This document shows positions 51,860 to 60,553 of a DNA stretch of 64,000 nt, piece by piece. The notes under the pieces are model-generated. The model ran no database searches and was not told the origin of the DNA. It saw only the letters and a list, made by a program, of their open reading frames with translations. A program made the position numbers and the translations under genes. How positions within the stretch are numbered: position 1 is the stretch's first letter; each line of letters starts with the position of its first letter. Source of the DNA: SIG607 sp036307305 (GTDB lineage: Bacteria > Bacillota > Clostridia > Oscillospirales > Acutalibacteraceae); contig JAXJXV010000010.1 in the NCBI GenBank assembly GCA_036307305.1, positions 62,001-126,000 on the forward strand. Direction: 5' to 3'.

Positions 51860-52587
51860 GAATGTTGATGTTGGCAAAGAGAAATGCAAAGGAAATTTTG
51901 AGAGACCCCATAAATCTGTTATTTGGTCTTGGTTTCCCGCTGGTGCTGCTTTTACTGCTCAGCGCTATTCAGGCTAACGTTCCCGTTAATCTTTTTGAAA
52001 TACAGCATTTGACACCCGGTATTACCGTTTTCGGTCTTTCCTTTATGTCGTTGTTTTCGGCAACCCTTATTTCTAAGGACAGAACAAGTTGTTTTTCACA
52101 GCGTCTGTACACGACGCCGCTTGTGGCAACCGATTTCATATTTGCTTATACTTTGCCGATTTTGCCTATTGCCGTGGCGCAAAGTATAATATGTTATATT
52201 GCCGCTGTTTTTCTCGGGCTTAACGTGACGGTAAATATTGCTTTTGCGGTTATTTTTATTGTACCCGTATCACTGCTTTATATTGCAATCGGACTTCTTT
52301 GCGGAAGTACGCTCAGTGATAAACAGGTGGGCGGAATTTGCGGTGCCTTGCTGACTAATCTTTCGGCGTGGCTTTCGGGAATATGGTTCGACCTTGATTT
52401 AGTAGGCGGTGCTTTTAAGAAAATTGCATATTTGCTTCCCTTTGTTCACTCAGTAGAAATGGAAAAGGCTGTGCTTAATGGGGATATGTCTCGAATTTTC
52501 CCTCATTTGTGGTGGGTTATGGGATATGGAATAATTATTATGGCAGTGGCTGTTCTGATGTTTTTAAGGCAAATGAAAAGACGTTAA
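51856..52587 (+). CDS. ABC-2 type permease
   Basis: 243 aa. ATG 51856 overlaps the ATPase stop. Six hydrophobic segments with the ABC-2 signature region (ATDFIFAYTLPILPIAVAQS and LLCGSTLSDKQVGGICGALL). Short DrrB-type permease forming an exporter with the preceding ATPase, under the TetR regulator. Substrate unknown, probably a drug or other amphiphile. Confidence 0.88.
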   Translation: MRMLMLAKRNAKEILRDPINLLFGLGFPLVLLLLLSAIQANVPVNLFEIQHLTPGITVFGLSFMSLFSATLISKDRTSCFSQRLYTTPLVATDFIFAYTLPILPIAVAQSIICYIAAVFLGLNVTVNIAFAVIFIVPVSLLYIAIGLLCGSTLSDKQVGGICGALLTNLSAWLSGIWFDLDLVGGAFKKIAYLLPFVHSVEMEKAVLNGDMSRIFPHLWWVMGYGIIIMAVAVLMFLRQMKRR

Positions 52588-52619
52588 AATTCATTGGAAA
52601 ATTTACTTATATTTTTATC

Positions 52620-52648
52620 TTGAGATAGACTTTTTTGTGTGTTATAAT
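52620..52648 (+). promoter_or_regulatory. Promoter of the beta-helix gene
   Basis: TTGAGA, 17 bases, TATAAT, 33 bases before the start codon. Confidence 0.7.
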
Positions 52649-52681
52649 GCAGAAAAATCCTAAGGTAAGGGCGGTAAAGAT

Positions 52682-54265
52682 ATGGCGAGAATTTGTAACA
52701 GCGATGAGCTTCAGTTACTTATAAATTCAACACCTGACGGTGAGATTTGTTACTTAGAGGAAAAGGAATATTATCTTACAAAACAGGTGGTAATACAAAA
52801 CAAAAAGGGAATTACCGTTGACGGAAGTAAGGCGTTAATCGTCAGTAAATACGTAAACAATGACTACTATAAGAAAAGCGTAAATCCCTTTCTTATAAAA
52901 GGCTGTGAAAATGTTACTTTATCCAATATTACAATGGATACCGACGTACCCTGTAATATTACGGCTATGGTTGAAAAAATAGATTTCGATGAAAAATCCG
53001 TTGTTTTGAAGGTTGACGACAGCTACCAAATCAACGGCGACGAAATTCTTATGGCGTTTAACTCTATGGATAGTGAAGGTTCTGCCGATTATCATATGGG
53101 CTATTATGCTAAGCATCCCGACAGTAGTATCGTAACCTTGATTTTAGGTGAAATTCTTCTTGCTAATACATACTGGACAGCTAAGTACGATTATTTAGGC
53201 AACAATGTGTTTAAGGTATATTTTCCAAGCCTTAACGAAAAGCTCAGTGTAGGTGAGAAAATTTGTATCCGCCATACAATGTACGGCCCCAGCGCTATTA
53301 CGTTAAGTGACAGCGATGATACCGTGCTTAAAAATATTACAATGTACGCTACGGCGGGAATGGGAATTGTTGTTCTTCCGAAATGCAGAAACCTTACGGT
53401 AGACGGACTTAAAATGGTTACCAAAGATGGTAGTAAATGCCTTATGGCGTGTAATTGCGACGGTATTCATCTTACAGGTCTTTATGGAAATTTCATTATG
53501 AAAAACTGCCTGTTTGACGGAATGGGCGACGATGCTCTTAACGTTCACGCAACGGCAGGTACTATAACCGAACAAACAGATACTAATACAATCAGATGCG
53601 GTTACTGTAAAAAAGGACCTGACGGAGTTCTTCCTGAAAGATGGTGTGAGTCAGGGGATTTAATAAGAGTGTACGACCCTGTTTCGATGGCTCATACGGG
53701 AACTTTTCGTGTAGTGTCTTTTAAAGACGGCATTTTAAAATTTGATGAGCTTAGCGGTACCTATAAAAAGGGTGATACTTTGCAAAATACTACCTTTACT
53801 CCGTCACTTTTGATAGATAACTGTATCGTTAGAAATACGAGAGCAAGAGGTTTTGTTATACAGACCGAAAACGTTGAGATTAAAAACTGTAATTTCTTCG
53901 GTATGTCAAGTGAGGCTGTTAAAGCGGCACCCGATTTTGCTTATTGGTACGAGGTGGGACCAACCTGTAATTTCAATATGCATAATAACGTTATTGAAAA
54001 GTGTGGATTTGTGAGTAATTCCCCCGCTATCAGCGTTTTGACAAATCATAATACGGGCGATGAAAAGGTAAAGCATCTTCACAAAAACGTTGCTGTAAAG
54101 GATAATATTATAAAGAGAGGTAACGGCAGAGTTATTTGGATTATGGCAACCGATACGGTGAGTGTAAAAGGAAACCATTTTGAACATCGAAAAGAAAAGG
54201 GAACGGCGCCCGTTTGCTTTGTTAACTGTACCGAGGCTGAAGAAAAGAACAATATTGATATTTAA
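52682..54265 (+). CDS. Right-handed beta-helix protein, GH110-like
   Basis: 527 aa. ATG 52682. An N-terminal strand-turn pattern (ICYLEEKEYYLTKQVVIQNKKGITVDG) opens a parallel beta-helix that runs to the end (VTLSNITM, LTVDGLKM, FIMKNCLFDGMGDDALNVHATAG, LLIDNCIVRNTRARGFVIQTENVEIKNC). The GMGDDALNVH motif resembles the Asp-rich active-site region of GH110 alpha-1,3-galactosidases, which share this fold. No signal peptide is seen, so it would act inside the cell on imported sugars. The GH110 link is by motif and fold only. Confidence 0.65.
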   Translation: MARICNSDELQLLINSTPDGEICYLEEKEYYLTKQVVIQNKKGITVDGSKALIVSKYVNNDYYKKSVNPFLIKGCENVTLSNITMDTDVPCNITAMVEKIDFDEKSVVLKVDDSYQINGDEILMAFNSMDSEGSADYHMGYYAKHPDSSIVTLILGEILLANTYWTAKYDYLGNNVFKVYFPSLNEKLSVGEKICIRHTMYGPSAITLSDSDDTVLKNITMYATAGMGIVVLPKCRNLTVDGLKMVTKDGSKCLMACNCDGIHLTGLYGNFIMKNCLFDGMGDDALNVHATAGTITEQTDTNTIRCGYCKKGPDGVLPERWCESGDLIRVYDPVSMAHTGTFRVVSFKDGILKFDELSGTYKKGDTLQNTTFTPSLLIDNCIVRNTRARGFVIQTENVEIKNCNFFGMSSEAVKAAPDFAYWYEVGPTCNFNMHNNVIEKCGFVSNSPAISVLTNHNTGDEKVKHLHKNVAVKDNIIKRGNGRVIWIMATDTVSVKGNHFEHRKEKGTAPVCFVNCTEAEEKNNIDI

Positions 54266-54266
54266 G

Positions 54267-54289
54267 AAAGCAGGGCAACCTGCTTTTTT
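54267..54289 (+). terminator. Terminator after the beta-helix gene
   Basis: AAAGCAGG GCAA CCTGCTTT stem with a T tract. Confidence 0.82.
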
Positions 54290-54290
54290 C

Positions 54291-54319
54291 TTGACAAATT
54301 CTATACTTCGTGATATGAT
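54291..54319 (+). promoter_or_regulatory. Promoter of the PadR operon
   Basis: TTGACA, 17 bases, TATGAT, directly after the preceding terminator and 24 bases before the PadR start. Confidence 0.8.
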
Positions 54320-54343
54320 GTATTACACTAAGGGAGGTATTGT

Positions 54344-54664
54344 ATGGATGTTCAGTTAAAAAGAGGGCTTTTAGATATCTGCGTTTTATCGGCAATTAAA
54401 AACGAAGATTCCTACGGATATAAAATCATTAAAGATATGAAACCCTATATAGAGCTTTCGGAGTCTACCTTGTATACCATTCTTAAACGTCTTGAAACGG
54501 CGGATATGCTGACTGTACACACTGCTGAATACTGCGGACGACTTCGTAAATATTATCATATTACACAAGAGGGAATAAACCGTATTGAAGAATTTAAAAC
54601 GGGTTGGAAAGAAATTCTGGCTATATATAAGTTTGTGACAAAGGAGGAAAGCAACGATGAATAA
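54344..54664 (+). CDS. PadR family transcriptional regulator
   Basis: 106 aa. Typical PadR winged helix (LKRGLLDICVLSAIKNEDSYGYKIIKDM, LSESTLYTILKRLETADML, GRLRKYYHITQEGINRIEEF). The start overlaps none upstream and follows AAGGGAGG. It overlaps the next gene by 8 bases. PadR, DUF1700 and DUF4097 genes are a recurrent trio in Firmicutes; the regulator probably controls its own operon in response to envelope or drug stress. Confidence 0.93.
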   Translation: MDVQLKRGLLDICVLSAIKNEDSYGYKIIKDMKPYIELSESTLYTILKRLETADMLTVHTAEYCGRLRKYYHITQEGINRIEEFKTGWKEILAIYKFVTKEESNDE

Positions 54665-55262
54665 GCAGGAATTTTTAGCTGAGCTGAGAGAAAAGCTCAA
54701 CGGTCTGCCAAAAGACGAAATAGAAGAACGCCTTGATTTTTACAGTGAAATGATAGATGATAAGATGGAAGAAGAAATAGCTGAGGAAGATGCTGTTTCT
54801 CAAATCGGTGATATAGATGAAATTGTCAAGCATATAGTAGAGGAATTTCCTGTAACAAAGATAGTGAAAGAAAAAATTACACCAAAACATAAAATTAAAT
54901 GGTGGGAAACGGCGCTCATTATTTTAGGTTCGCCTATATGGATTTCTTTGCTTGTATCACTCGTTGCCGTTGTTTTTTCACTCTATATTTCATTGTGGTC
55001 TGTTATAATATCCTTGTGGTCTGTGTTTGTGTCGTTTATTGCCTGTGGCATAGGGATATTTGTGTGTGGAACGGTTTTTGCTGTGTTAGATAAAACTCCA
55101 ACGGGAATTGCTTTGCTTGGAACGGGCGCTGTTTGTATAGGCTTTGGTATTCTTTTCTTTTTTGTGTGTAAACTGTCCACAAAAGCGATTTTGCTACTCA
55201 CAAGAAAAATACCCGTATTTATTAAAAAATGTTTTATAAAAGGGAGGAAAGGTAATGACTAA
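54657..55262 (+). CDS. DUF1700/HAAS-domain membrane protein
   Basis: 201 aa. The N-terminal 65 residues are the HAAS-type helical domain (NKQEFLAELREKLNGLPKDEIEERLDFYSEMIDDKMEEEIAEEDAVSQIG). Two or three hydrophobic segments follow at about 85-130 and 140-180. It probably partners with the DUF4097 protein. The 8-base overlaps on both sides suggest coupled translation. Confidence 0.88.
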   Translation: MNKQEFLAELREKLNGLPKDEIEERLDFYSEMIDDKMEEEIAEEDAVSQIGDIDEIVKHIVEEFPVTKIVKEKITPKHKIKWWETALIILGSPIWISLLVSLVAVVFSLYISLWSVIISLWSVFVSFIACGIGIFVCGTVFAVLDKTPTGIALLGTGAVCIGFGILFFFVCKLSTKAILLLTRKIPVFIKKCFIKGRKGND

Positions 55263-56103
55263 AAAAACTAAAATATGGATTATTACCGCGATACTCTTTA
55301 TAATCGTAGGCTGTATTGCTTTTGGGAGTGCTTTGTTTATGTTAAATTTTGATTTTAAGAAATTATCAACGGTAAAATACGAAACCAATGAATATGAAAT
55401 TACTGATAATTATGACAACATAATGATTAACACGAAAACTGCTCAGGTTCGTTTTGTGACTTGGGAAAAATCTTACAGCAAGGTGGTTTGCTTTGAAGAA
55501 CTTAAAGAAAAGCATAGCGTAAAGACAGAGGATAATACCCTGAAAATTCAAATCGTCAATACTAAAAAATGGTATGACTACATAGGCGTGTCTTTGGGTT
55601 CCCCTGAAATAATAGTGTATTTACCTGTGAAAGAGTACGGAAGGCTTTCTGTAAGGCTTAGTACTGGAGATATTGAAGTGGGGTCAATGACAGTGAGCGA
55701 TGCTGAACTTCGTACATCCACGGGCAGTATAACCGCAACGTCACTAAAATGTGGGAAAGATTTGAAGATTAACGTTAGTACGGGAAAGACGTATCTTACT
55801 GACGTTACCTGTAATAACTTTATTTCAGAAGGCGATACAGGGAATATTTTCTTAAAAAATGTAATAGCTAACGATAAATGTGATATTAAAAGAAGTACCG
55901 GAAAAGTGAATTTCGATAACTGTGATGCGGGTGAGCTGGAAATAGAAACCGATACGGGCAGTGTTAAGGGCAGTTTGCTTAGCGAAAAGGTGTTTATAGC
56001 GCACAGTGATACAGGAAGAATAAATGTGCCTGAAACTCTGTCGGGCGGAAAATGTGAAATTGAAACCGATACGGGAGATATCAGTATAACGATAGTACAG
56101 TAA
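55255..56103 (+). CDS. DUF4097 adhesin-like membrane-anchored protein
   Basis: 282 aa. Residues 7-30 are a membrane anchor with no clear cleavage site. The rest is a repeating beta-solenoid built on STG and DTG units (RLSTGDIEV, RTSTGSITA, NVSTGKTYL, ETDTGSVKG, HSDTGRINV), the hallmark of DUF4097. It should face the outside. Third gene of the PadR operon, followed by a terminator. Confidence 0.9.
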   Translation: MTKKTKIWIITAILFIIVGCIAFGSALFMLNFDFKKLSTVKYETNEYEITDNYDNIMINTKTAQVRFVTWEKSYSKVVCFEELKEKHSVKTEDNTLKIQIVNTKKWYDYIGVSLGSPEIIVYLPVKEYGRLSVRLSTGDIEVGSMTVSDAELRTSTGSITATSLKCGKDLKINVSTGKTYLTDVTCNNFISEGDTGNIFLKNVIANDKCDIKRSTGKVNFDNCDAGELEIETDTGSVKGSLLSEKVFIAHSDTGRINVPETLSGGKCEIETDTGDISITIVQ

Positions 56104-56106
56104 TAT

Positions 56107-56140
56107 AAAAGCATTACCTAAATTCAGGTAATGCTTTTAT
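56107..56140 (+). terminator. Terminator of the PadR operon
   Basis: 13-bp stem AAAAGCATTACCT with AGGTAATGCTTTT, T-rich tail. Confidence 0.9.
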
Positions 56141-56144
56141 TTAC

Positions 56145-56173
56145 TTGAATGATTTTAGTTTATGTGATACACT
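56145..56173 (+). promoter_or_regulatory. Candidate promoter of the sigma-TIR gene
   Basis: TTGAAT, 17 bases, TACACT, 34 bases before the start codon. The -10 is weaker than others in this window. Confidence 0.45.
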
Positions 56174-56207
56174 AAAATAAAGCTGTTTTTTTCGGGAGGA
56201 CTGAAAA

Positions 56208-58490
56208 ATGGATAAAGCGCGTACCATAGAACTTGTAAATGAAGCTAAAAAAGGAAACAGGAATGCTTTTAATGAGCTTTTTGACTATTATTATAAAGAC
56301 CTTTATTACAGTGCTTATAAGATGGTTAAAAATGAGGAAGCGGCTGCTGATGCCACTCAGGATACCTTTGAAGAAATATTAAAGAGCATTGGACAGTTAA
56401 GCGAACCTTCGGCATTTGGTGTGTGGGCAAAGCACATTTTAATGAGAAAATGCAGAAAAGTTTTAGTTAATAATATGGAAATACTTGCTGAGCCTGATGA
56501 AGAAGGAAAAACTGTTTTTGATGATATGTTGGAAGAGAACCGTGATATGCTTCCTGAGTCCGCCCTTGAAAGCACACAGGTTAAAAATACTGTAAGAACA
56601 GTGCTTGACTCTTTTGGAAAAGAACAGCGACTTGCGACTACTCTTTATTATCTTGATGGCAAAAAAATTGAGGAAATTGCCACTGCACTCAATACAAGCT
56701 GTGAAAAGATTGAAGAATATTTAAAAGCGTCAAAAGAGGCTTTTGAAAATCAGATTGAAGAACGCGAGAGAAGAATATACGATGTATTCATAAGCTATAC
56801 GCCTAAAGACAAGGAGTTGGCGGAAAGAATTGCTTTGATGCTTAGAGAGCAGAATATATCGGTATATGACACCACAGAAATTAAAGAAGATGTGGCTAAG
56901 AAAATAAGCGAAGCAAAAATATTTATACCTATTGTTACAAAGCATTCTGTGGAATCCGGCTATTTCTTTAACGAGCTTTATTACGCCGTTGATACTGCAA
57001 AAAACCGCTCGAAAATGATACTGCCGCTTATAAATACCGCAGAGAATTTTACAGTTCCTGATAATTTTGCTTTTGTTTTAGGCAGATATCAGATGTTTTG
57101 TGTTGACAGTGGGGATGAGAATTCTGTTATTACCGCAATAATGCATATCAGCGGGATTGTCAGAGAAAGAGACAAGGATAATTTCCTTTTCTCAAAACTA
57201 TCTGAATACATAAATGCGGGGCTGAACAGCAAAGCAACCGAGGTTATATGTCTCATTATAGAAAAACTTTGTAAAAAAATAGATGATAAGCTAAAGTCAG
57301 AAGATTTGCTTACCCTTATTTCCTATCTTGATAAGATGCTTCAGCTTTATGAGGGTGAATATGGCGAGGCCGAGGAAATACTTGCTCATAAAAAGCTTGT
57401 GGCTTTAAAAAACGTAAACGAGCTTATTTATCTGGAAGAATTCAAATACGACGATTTATATATGACGGCTATTGCCATCCGTCTTATATGTCTTATTTGG
57501 GAAATAAAACAGGATTGTTGCGAGGTTATTTTCAAGGATGAAAAATCCGAGGCTAAGGAAGAACTTTTAAACGAGGAAGAATATGTTTATTTGCACCAGC
57601 ATTTTATAGATAAATACGATTGCTTACTGCAAAATACGGAAAATTATACAGAAGCTGAAATGCAGTTTATAGTTTCGGCGAAATCTTATTTTTACAGTCA
57701 GCGCCAGAGTAAGACTGCAGCTAAAAAGGAAGAAACTCAAAAGCTTTCTAAAAATGAGGAGCTGTTACAGAGTGTTGCCGCATTCACAAAAGAAGGTAAT
57801 AGAATTTTTGACATAATAGGCGAAGAAAAGCCTGCAAGAGATTTCCTTAAATGTCTTATTACAAGCTACGAAAGACTTAAAAATTACTGTGATGTTGTAG
57901 GTGCCAAAGAAATTTGCGGTGAATGTATTGATAGAATTGCCGAGCTTAAATATAAACTTTCCAAAACCGAGGAAAAATATGATGAGGCCGACCAAAATGA
58001 TAATACCGATATGTCACAGATGGGAATAAAAACTCTTTTGGGTCTCACAAATCTTAAAACAGGAGAGTATGATGTTTTTATAAGCCATAAGGGTGAGGAT
58101 TACGATATTGCTTTGCAGATGTTCGAATTTTTACGTGCTAATCTGAAGTTACCTTTCTTTGACAAAAATTCACTGCCTGAAGCCTCCGAGGCAAAATATC
58201 GTAAGGCAATAATGCAGGCGCTTGACAAATCAAAGCATTTTGTGGTTGTATTTTCGGATTTAGAGTATCTTGAGAGTTACTGGGTTTCTACTGAAATGGA
58301 AATTTTTATGTCCGAAATTGATGAAGGCAGAAAACCTGATGCCAATTTTATTATGGTAGTCACAAATGATGTGTATGATGAAATAATAAGAACCAATAAG
58401 GCTGTTCTTCCAATAGAATACCGTCGCTGTGAAATACTTAAAATTGATGATTATAAAAACACGTTGCTCAACTATCTTTCAAAAAAATAA
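56208..58490 (+). CDS. ECF-type sigma factor fused to two TIR domains
   Basis: 760 aa, ATG 56208 behind TCGGGAGGACTG. Residues 18-62 match sigma-70 region 2 (AFNELFDYYYKDLYYSAYKMV, AAADATQDTFEEI). Residues 132-180 match region 4 (LDSFGKEQRLATTLYYLDGKKIEEIATAL). A first TIR domain spans about 190-315 (YDVFISYTPKDKELAERI, IFIPIVTKHSVESGYFFNEL) and a second about 621-758 (YDVFISHKGEDYDIALQMFEFL, FVVVFSDLEYLESYWVSTEMEIF). E256 and E696 sit where the NADase glutamate lies in enzymatic TIRs. The 300 residues between are helical and unrecognised. No anti-sigma gene is adjacent. It could be a signalling or defence protein joining NAD or nucleotide sensing to promoter choice; that is inference. Confidence 0.85.
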   Translation: MDKARTIELVNEAKKGNRNAFNELFDYYYKDLYYSAYKMVKNEEAAADATQDTFEEILKSIGQLSEPSAFGVWAKHILMRKCRKVLVNNMEILAEPDEEGKTVFDDMLEENRDMLPESALESTQVKNTVRTVLDSFGKEQRLATTLYYLDGKKIEEIATALNTSCEKIEEYLKASKEAFENQIEERERRIYDVFISYTPKDKELAERIALMLREQNISVYDTTEIKEDVAKKISEAKIFIPIVTKHSVESGYFFNELYYAVDTAKNRSKMILPLINTAENFTVPDNFAFVLGRYQMFCVDSGDENSVITAIMHISGIVRERDKDNFLFSKLSEYINAGLNSKATEVICLIIEKLCKKIDDKLKSEDLLTLISYLDKMLQLYEGEYGEAEEILAHKKLVALKNVNELIYLEEFKYDDLYMTAIAIRLICLIWEIKQDCCEVIFKDEKSEAKEELLNEEEYVYLHQHFIDKYDCLLQNTENYTEAEMQFIVSAKSYFYSQRQSKTAAKKEETQKLSKNEELLQSVAAFTKEGNRIFDIIGEEKPARDFLKCLITSYERLKNYCDVVGAKEICGECIDRIAELKYKLSKTEEKYDEADQNDNTDMSQMGIKTLLGLTNLKTGEYDVFISHKGEDYDIALQMFEFLRANLKLPFFDKNSLPEASEAKYRKAIMQALDKSKHFVVVFSDLEYLESYWVSTEMEIFMSEIDEGRKPDANFIMVVTNDVYDEIIRTNKAVLPIEYRRCEILKIDDYKNTLLNYLSKK

Positions 58491-58511
58491 TTATAATTGG
58501 AGTGATATTTG

Positions 58512-59324
58512 ATGAAAATACCGGATAACGTACATCGCTTTATTGAGCCTAGCTCTTGGTGGTTTTGCAAAGAAGTGTATCCTACCGTTCACGTACACGG
58601 AGAATATGAACTAATTTTCTGTCTTTCGGGCGAAGCATATGCATATATAGATGAGAAAGAGTATCATTTAACTGACGGTAAGGGCGTATTCGTCTTTCCT
58701 TATCAGGTTCATTCCTATGAAACTGTAGTTAAAGGTGAATTCTGTGTTGTTATATTTAAACCTGAAATGATTCCTACTTTTAAAGAAAAGCTAAGCAGAA
58801 GAATACCTGAAAAACATTCTTTTGAGTTTAATGGCAACGATGATATCAGTAAGGTTTTATATGCTTCCAAGTCCCAATATGATGTGGAAAAGGATAAATA
58901 CAGACTTTTACTTGCAGGATACATTAATTTTATGGTTGATTGTGTATATAAAAAAATGGAGTTTGCTCACATTGATTATAAGGACGCTCAGCTTTATGAA
59001 CAAATTCTTGAATACTGTAACGAAAGGTATACTGAAACAGTTTTCGTATCTGAAATTGCCAAAGTGCTTTTGACCAATCCTAACAGAATTTCAAGGGTAT
59101 TCAACAATAATATGAAGATGGGTATTCCAAGATATATTGAAGCCTTGCGGTTTTCGAAAGCCTGTCAGCTTATTGAAACCTCCGATTACAGTATAGCTAA
59201 AATTTCCGAAGAGGCGGGGTTTGGTTCTATACGAAGTCTTAACCGCGCTTTTGAAAACTTCCTTAAAATAACACCGAAACAGTATAAAAAGAGAATTGAA
59301 AATAACCAGAAATACGATAGTTAA
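58512..59324 (+). CDS. AraC family regulator with cupin sensor
   Basis: 270 aa from ATG 58512 behind TTGGAGTG. The N-terminal cupin holds VHVHGEYELIFCLSGEAYAYIDEKEY and FVFPYQVHSYE, a sugar-sensing arm. The C-terminal two-HTH AraC domain is near residues 165-262 (VSEIAKVLLTNPNRISRVFN, YSIAKISEEAGFGSIRSLNRAF, TPKQYK). It is followed by a terminator and then a GH130 gene, so it most likely activates that gene or a carbohydrate locus nearby. Confidence 0.9.
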   Translation: MKIPDNVHRFIEPSSWWFCKEVYPTVHVHGEYELIFCLSGEAYAYIDEKEYHLTDGKGVFVFPYQVHSYETVVKGEFCVVIFKPEMIPTFKEKLSRRIPEKHSFEFNGNDDISKVLYASKSQYDVEKDKYRLLLAGYINFMVDCVYKKMEFAHIDYKDAQLYEQILEYCNERYTETVFVSEIAKVLLTNPNRISRVFNNNMKMGIPRYIEALRFSKACQLIETSDYSIAKISEEAGFGSIRSLNRAFENFLKITPKQYKKRIENNQKYDS

Positions 59325-59328
59325 AAAC

Positions 59329-59384
59329 GATACCAAGAAAGACGTTTTGTGTTGACAAAGTCTGTCTTGGTATCTTTTTTTTTA
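59329..59384 (+). terminator. Terminator after the AraC gene
   Basis: GATACCAAGA pairs with TCTTGGTATC (59329-59338, 59365-59374), an inner AGAC/GTCT extends it, and nine T or more follow. Confidence 0.85.
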
Positions 59385-59427
59385 GGCGTTTTGGTGGTTT
59401 TTGTCTAGTTTTTAGGTGTGTATTGTC

Positions 59428-59457
59428 TTGAAATGCAACAAAATTTTTTGATATAAT
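59428..59457 (+). promoter_or_regulatory. Promoter of the GH130 gene
   Basis: TTGAAA, 18 bases, TATAAT, 34 bases before the start codon. Confidence 0.7.
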
Positions 59458-59491
59458 TTTTACAGAAGAATTTACAAGGGGGAAATATCTT

Positions 59492-60520
59492 ATGAAATTC
59501 AATAAATGTCCTGAAAATCCTATCCTTAAACCAAATCCCGAAAATGAGTGGGAAGCGCTTTGCGTATTAAATCCTGCCTGTGTGTATAAAGACGGTTATT
59601 TCTGGCTTATGTACCGCGCTGCTGCTGATAATGAAGAACACATTATCAGTATCGGTCTTGCAAAGTCAAAAGACGGTATTCATTTTGAAAGATGCTTTGA
59701 CAAGCCTATTCTTACCGCTAATAAATACGGTCCCGACGGTAACGGTATGGAGGACCCCAGAGTTATTGAAATGAACGGTACATATTTTATGACTTATGCA
59801 TCCCGTCCTCATCCATCGGGCAGATATTGGCTTCACGTTAACAGAAAGAATTATTCTGTTTTTGAAAGCGACCCTGTGGATGCTCCTAAGTGGTATAAGG
59901 ATTATAACACCACAACAAATCTTGCAATGTCTAACGACCTTGTAAACTGGTATAAGTGCGGAAGAATGACCGACAGCCGTCACGACGACCGCGACGTATT
60001 CATTTTCCCTGAGAAAATCGGCGGTAAATACGTAATGCTTTCACGTTCCCATAACAGAGTGGGAGAGGAATACGGCTGTAAGGTTCCGTCAATCTGGATT
60101 TCATATTCAGATGACATTCTTGAATGGGACAATTATAAGCTTCTCTGCACTGCCGAACAGGAGTGGGAGGGTAAGAAAATCGGAGGAAGTACACCTCCTG
60201 TTAAAACTGATAAGGGTTGGCTTGTTCTATATCACGGTGTTGAGGATAAGGAGAAAGGTAAATACAGAGTGGGTGCGTTGCTTCTTGACCTTGAAAACCC
60301 CGAAAAGATTATTGCAAGAACCAAAGAACCTCTTATGGAACCTGAGGAGGAATATGAATGTTCAGGTCCTTATGCTGGCTGTGTATTCCCCACGGCTGCA
60401 ATAAATATGGACGGCACACTTTATATATACTACGGCGCAGGGGATAGATATTGCTGTCTTGCAACCTGCGACCTTGACGAGCTTGTTAATTATCTTGTTG
60501 ACGAGTGCAGTATTGATTAA
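59492..60520 (+). CDS. GH130 family beta-mannoside phosphorylase/hydrolase
   Basis: 342 aa, ATG 59492 behind AAGGGGGAA. Five-bladed propeller signatures of GH130 are visible: NPILKPNPENEWEA at the start, GMEDPRVIEMNGTYFMTY with the catalytic Asp, SRHDDRDVFIFPEKIGGKYVMLSR, GGSTPPVKTDKGWLVLYHGV and GCVFPTAAI. Characterised members phosphorolyse or hydrolyse beta-1,2- or beta-1,4-mannosides. No signal peptide, so it acts on imported oligosaccharides. The subgroup, and thus phosphorylase versus hydrolase, cannot be decided here. Confidence 0.92.
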   Translation: MKFNKCPENPILKPNPENEWEALCVLNPACVYKDGYFWLMYRAAADNEEHIISIGLAKSKDGIHFERCFDKPILTANKYGPDGNGMEDPRVIEMNGTYFMTYASRPHPSGRYWLHVNRKNYSVFESDPVDAPKWYKDYNTTTNLAMSNDLVNWYKCGRMTDSRHDDRDVFIFPEKIGGKYVMLSRSHNRVGEEYGCKVPSIWISYSDDILEWDNYKLLCTAEQEWEGKKIGGSTPPVKTDKGWLVLYHGVEDKEKGKYRVGALLLDLENPEKIIARTKEPLMEPEEEYECSGPYAGCVFPTAAINMDGTLYIYYGAGDRYCCLATCDLDELVNYLVDECSID

Positions 60521-60553
60521 TTTTTCTTTTAAAATTTAAGGAGGATGGTCAAA

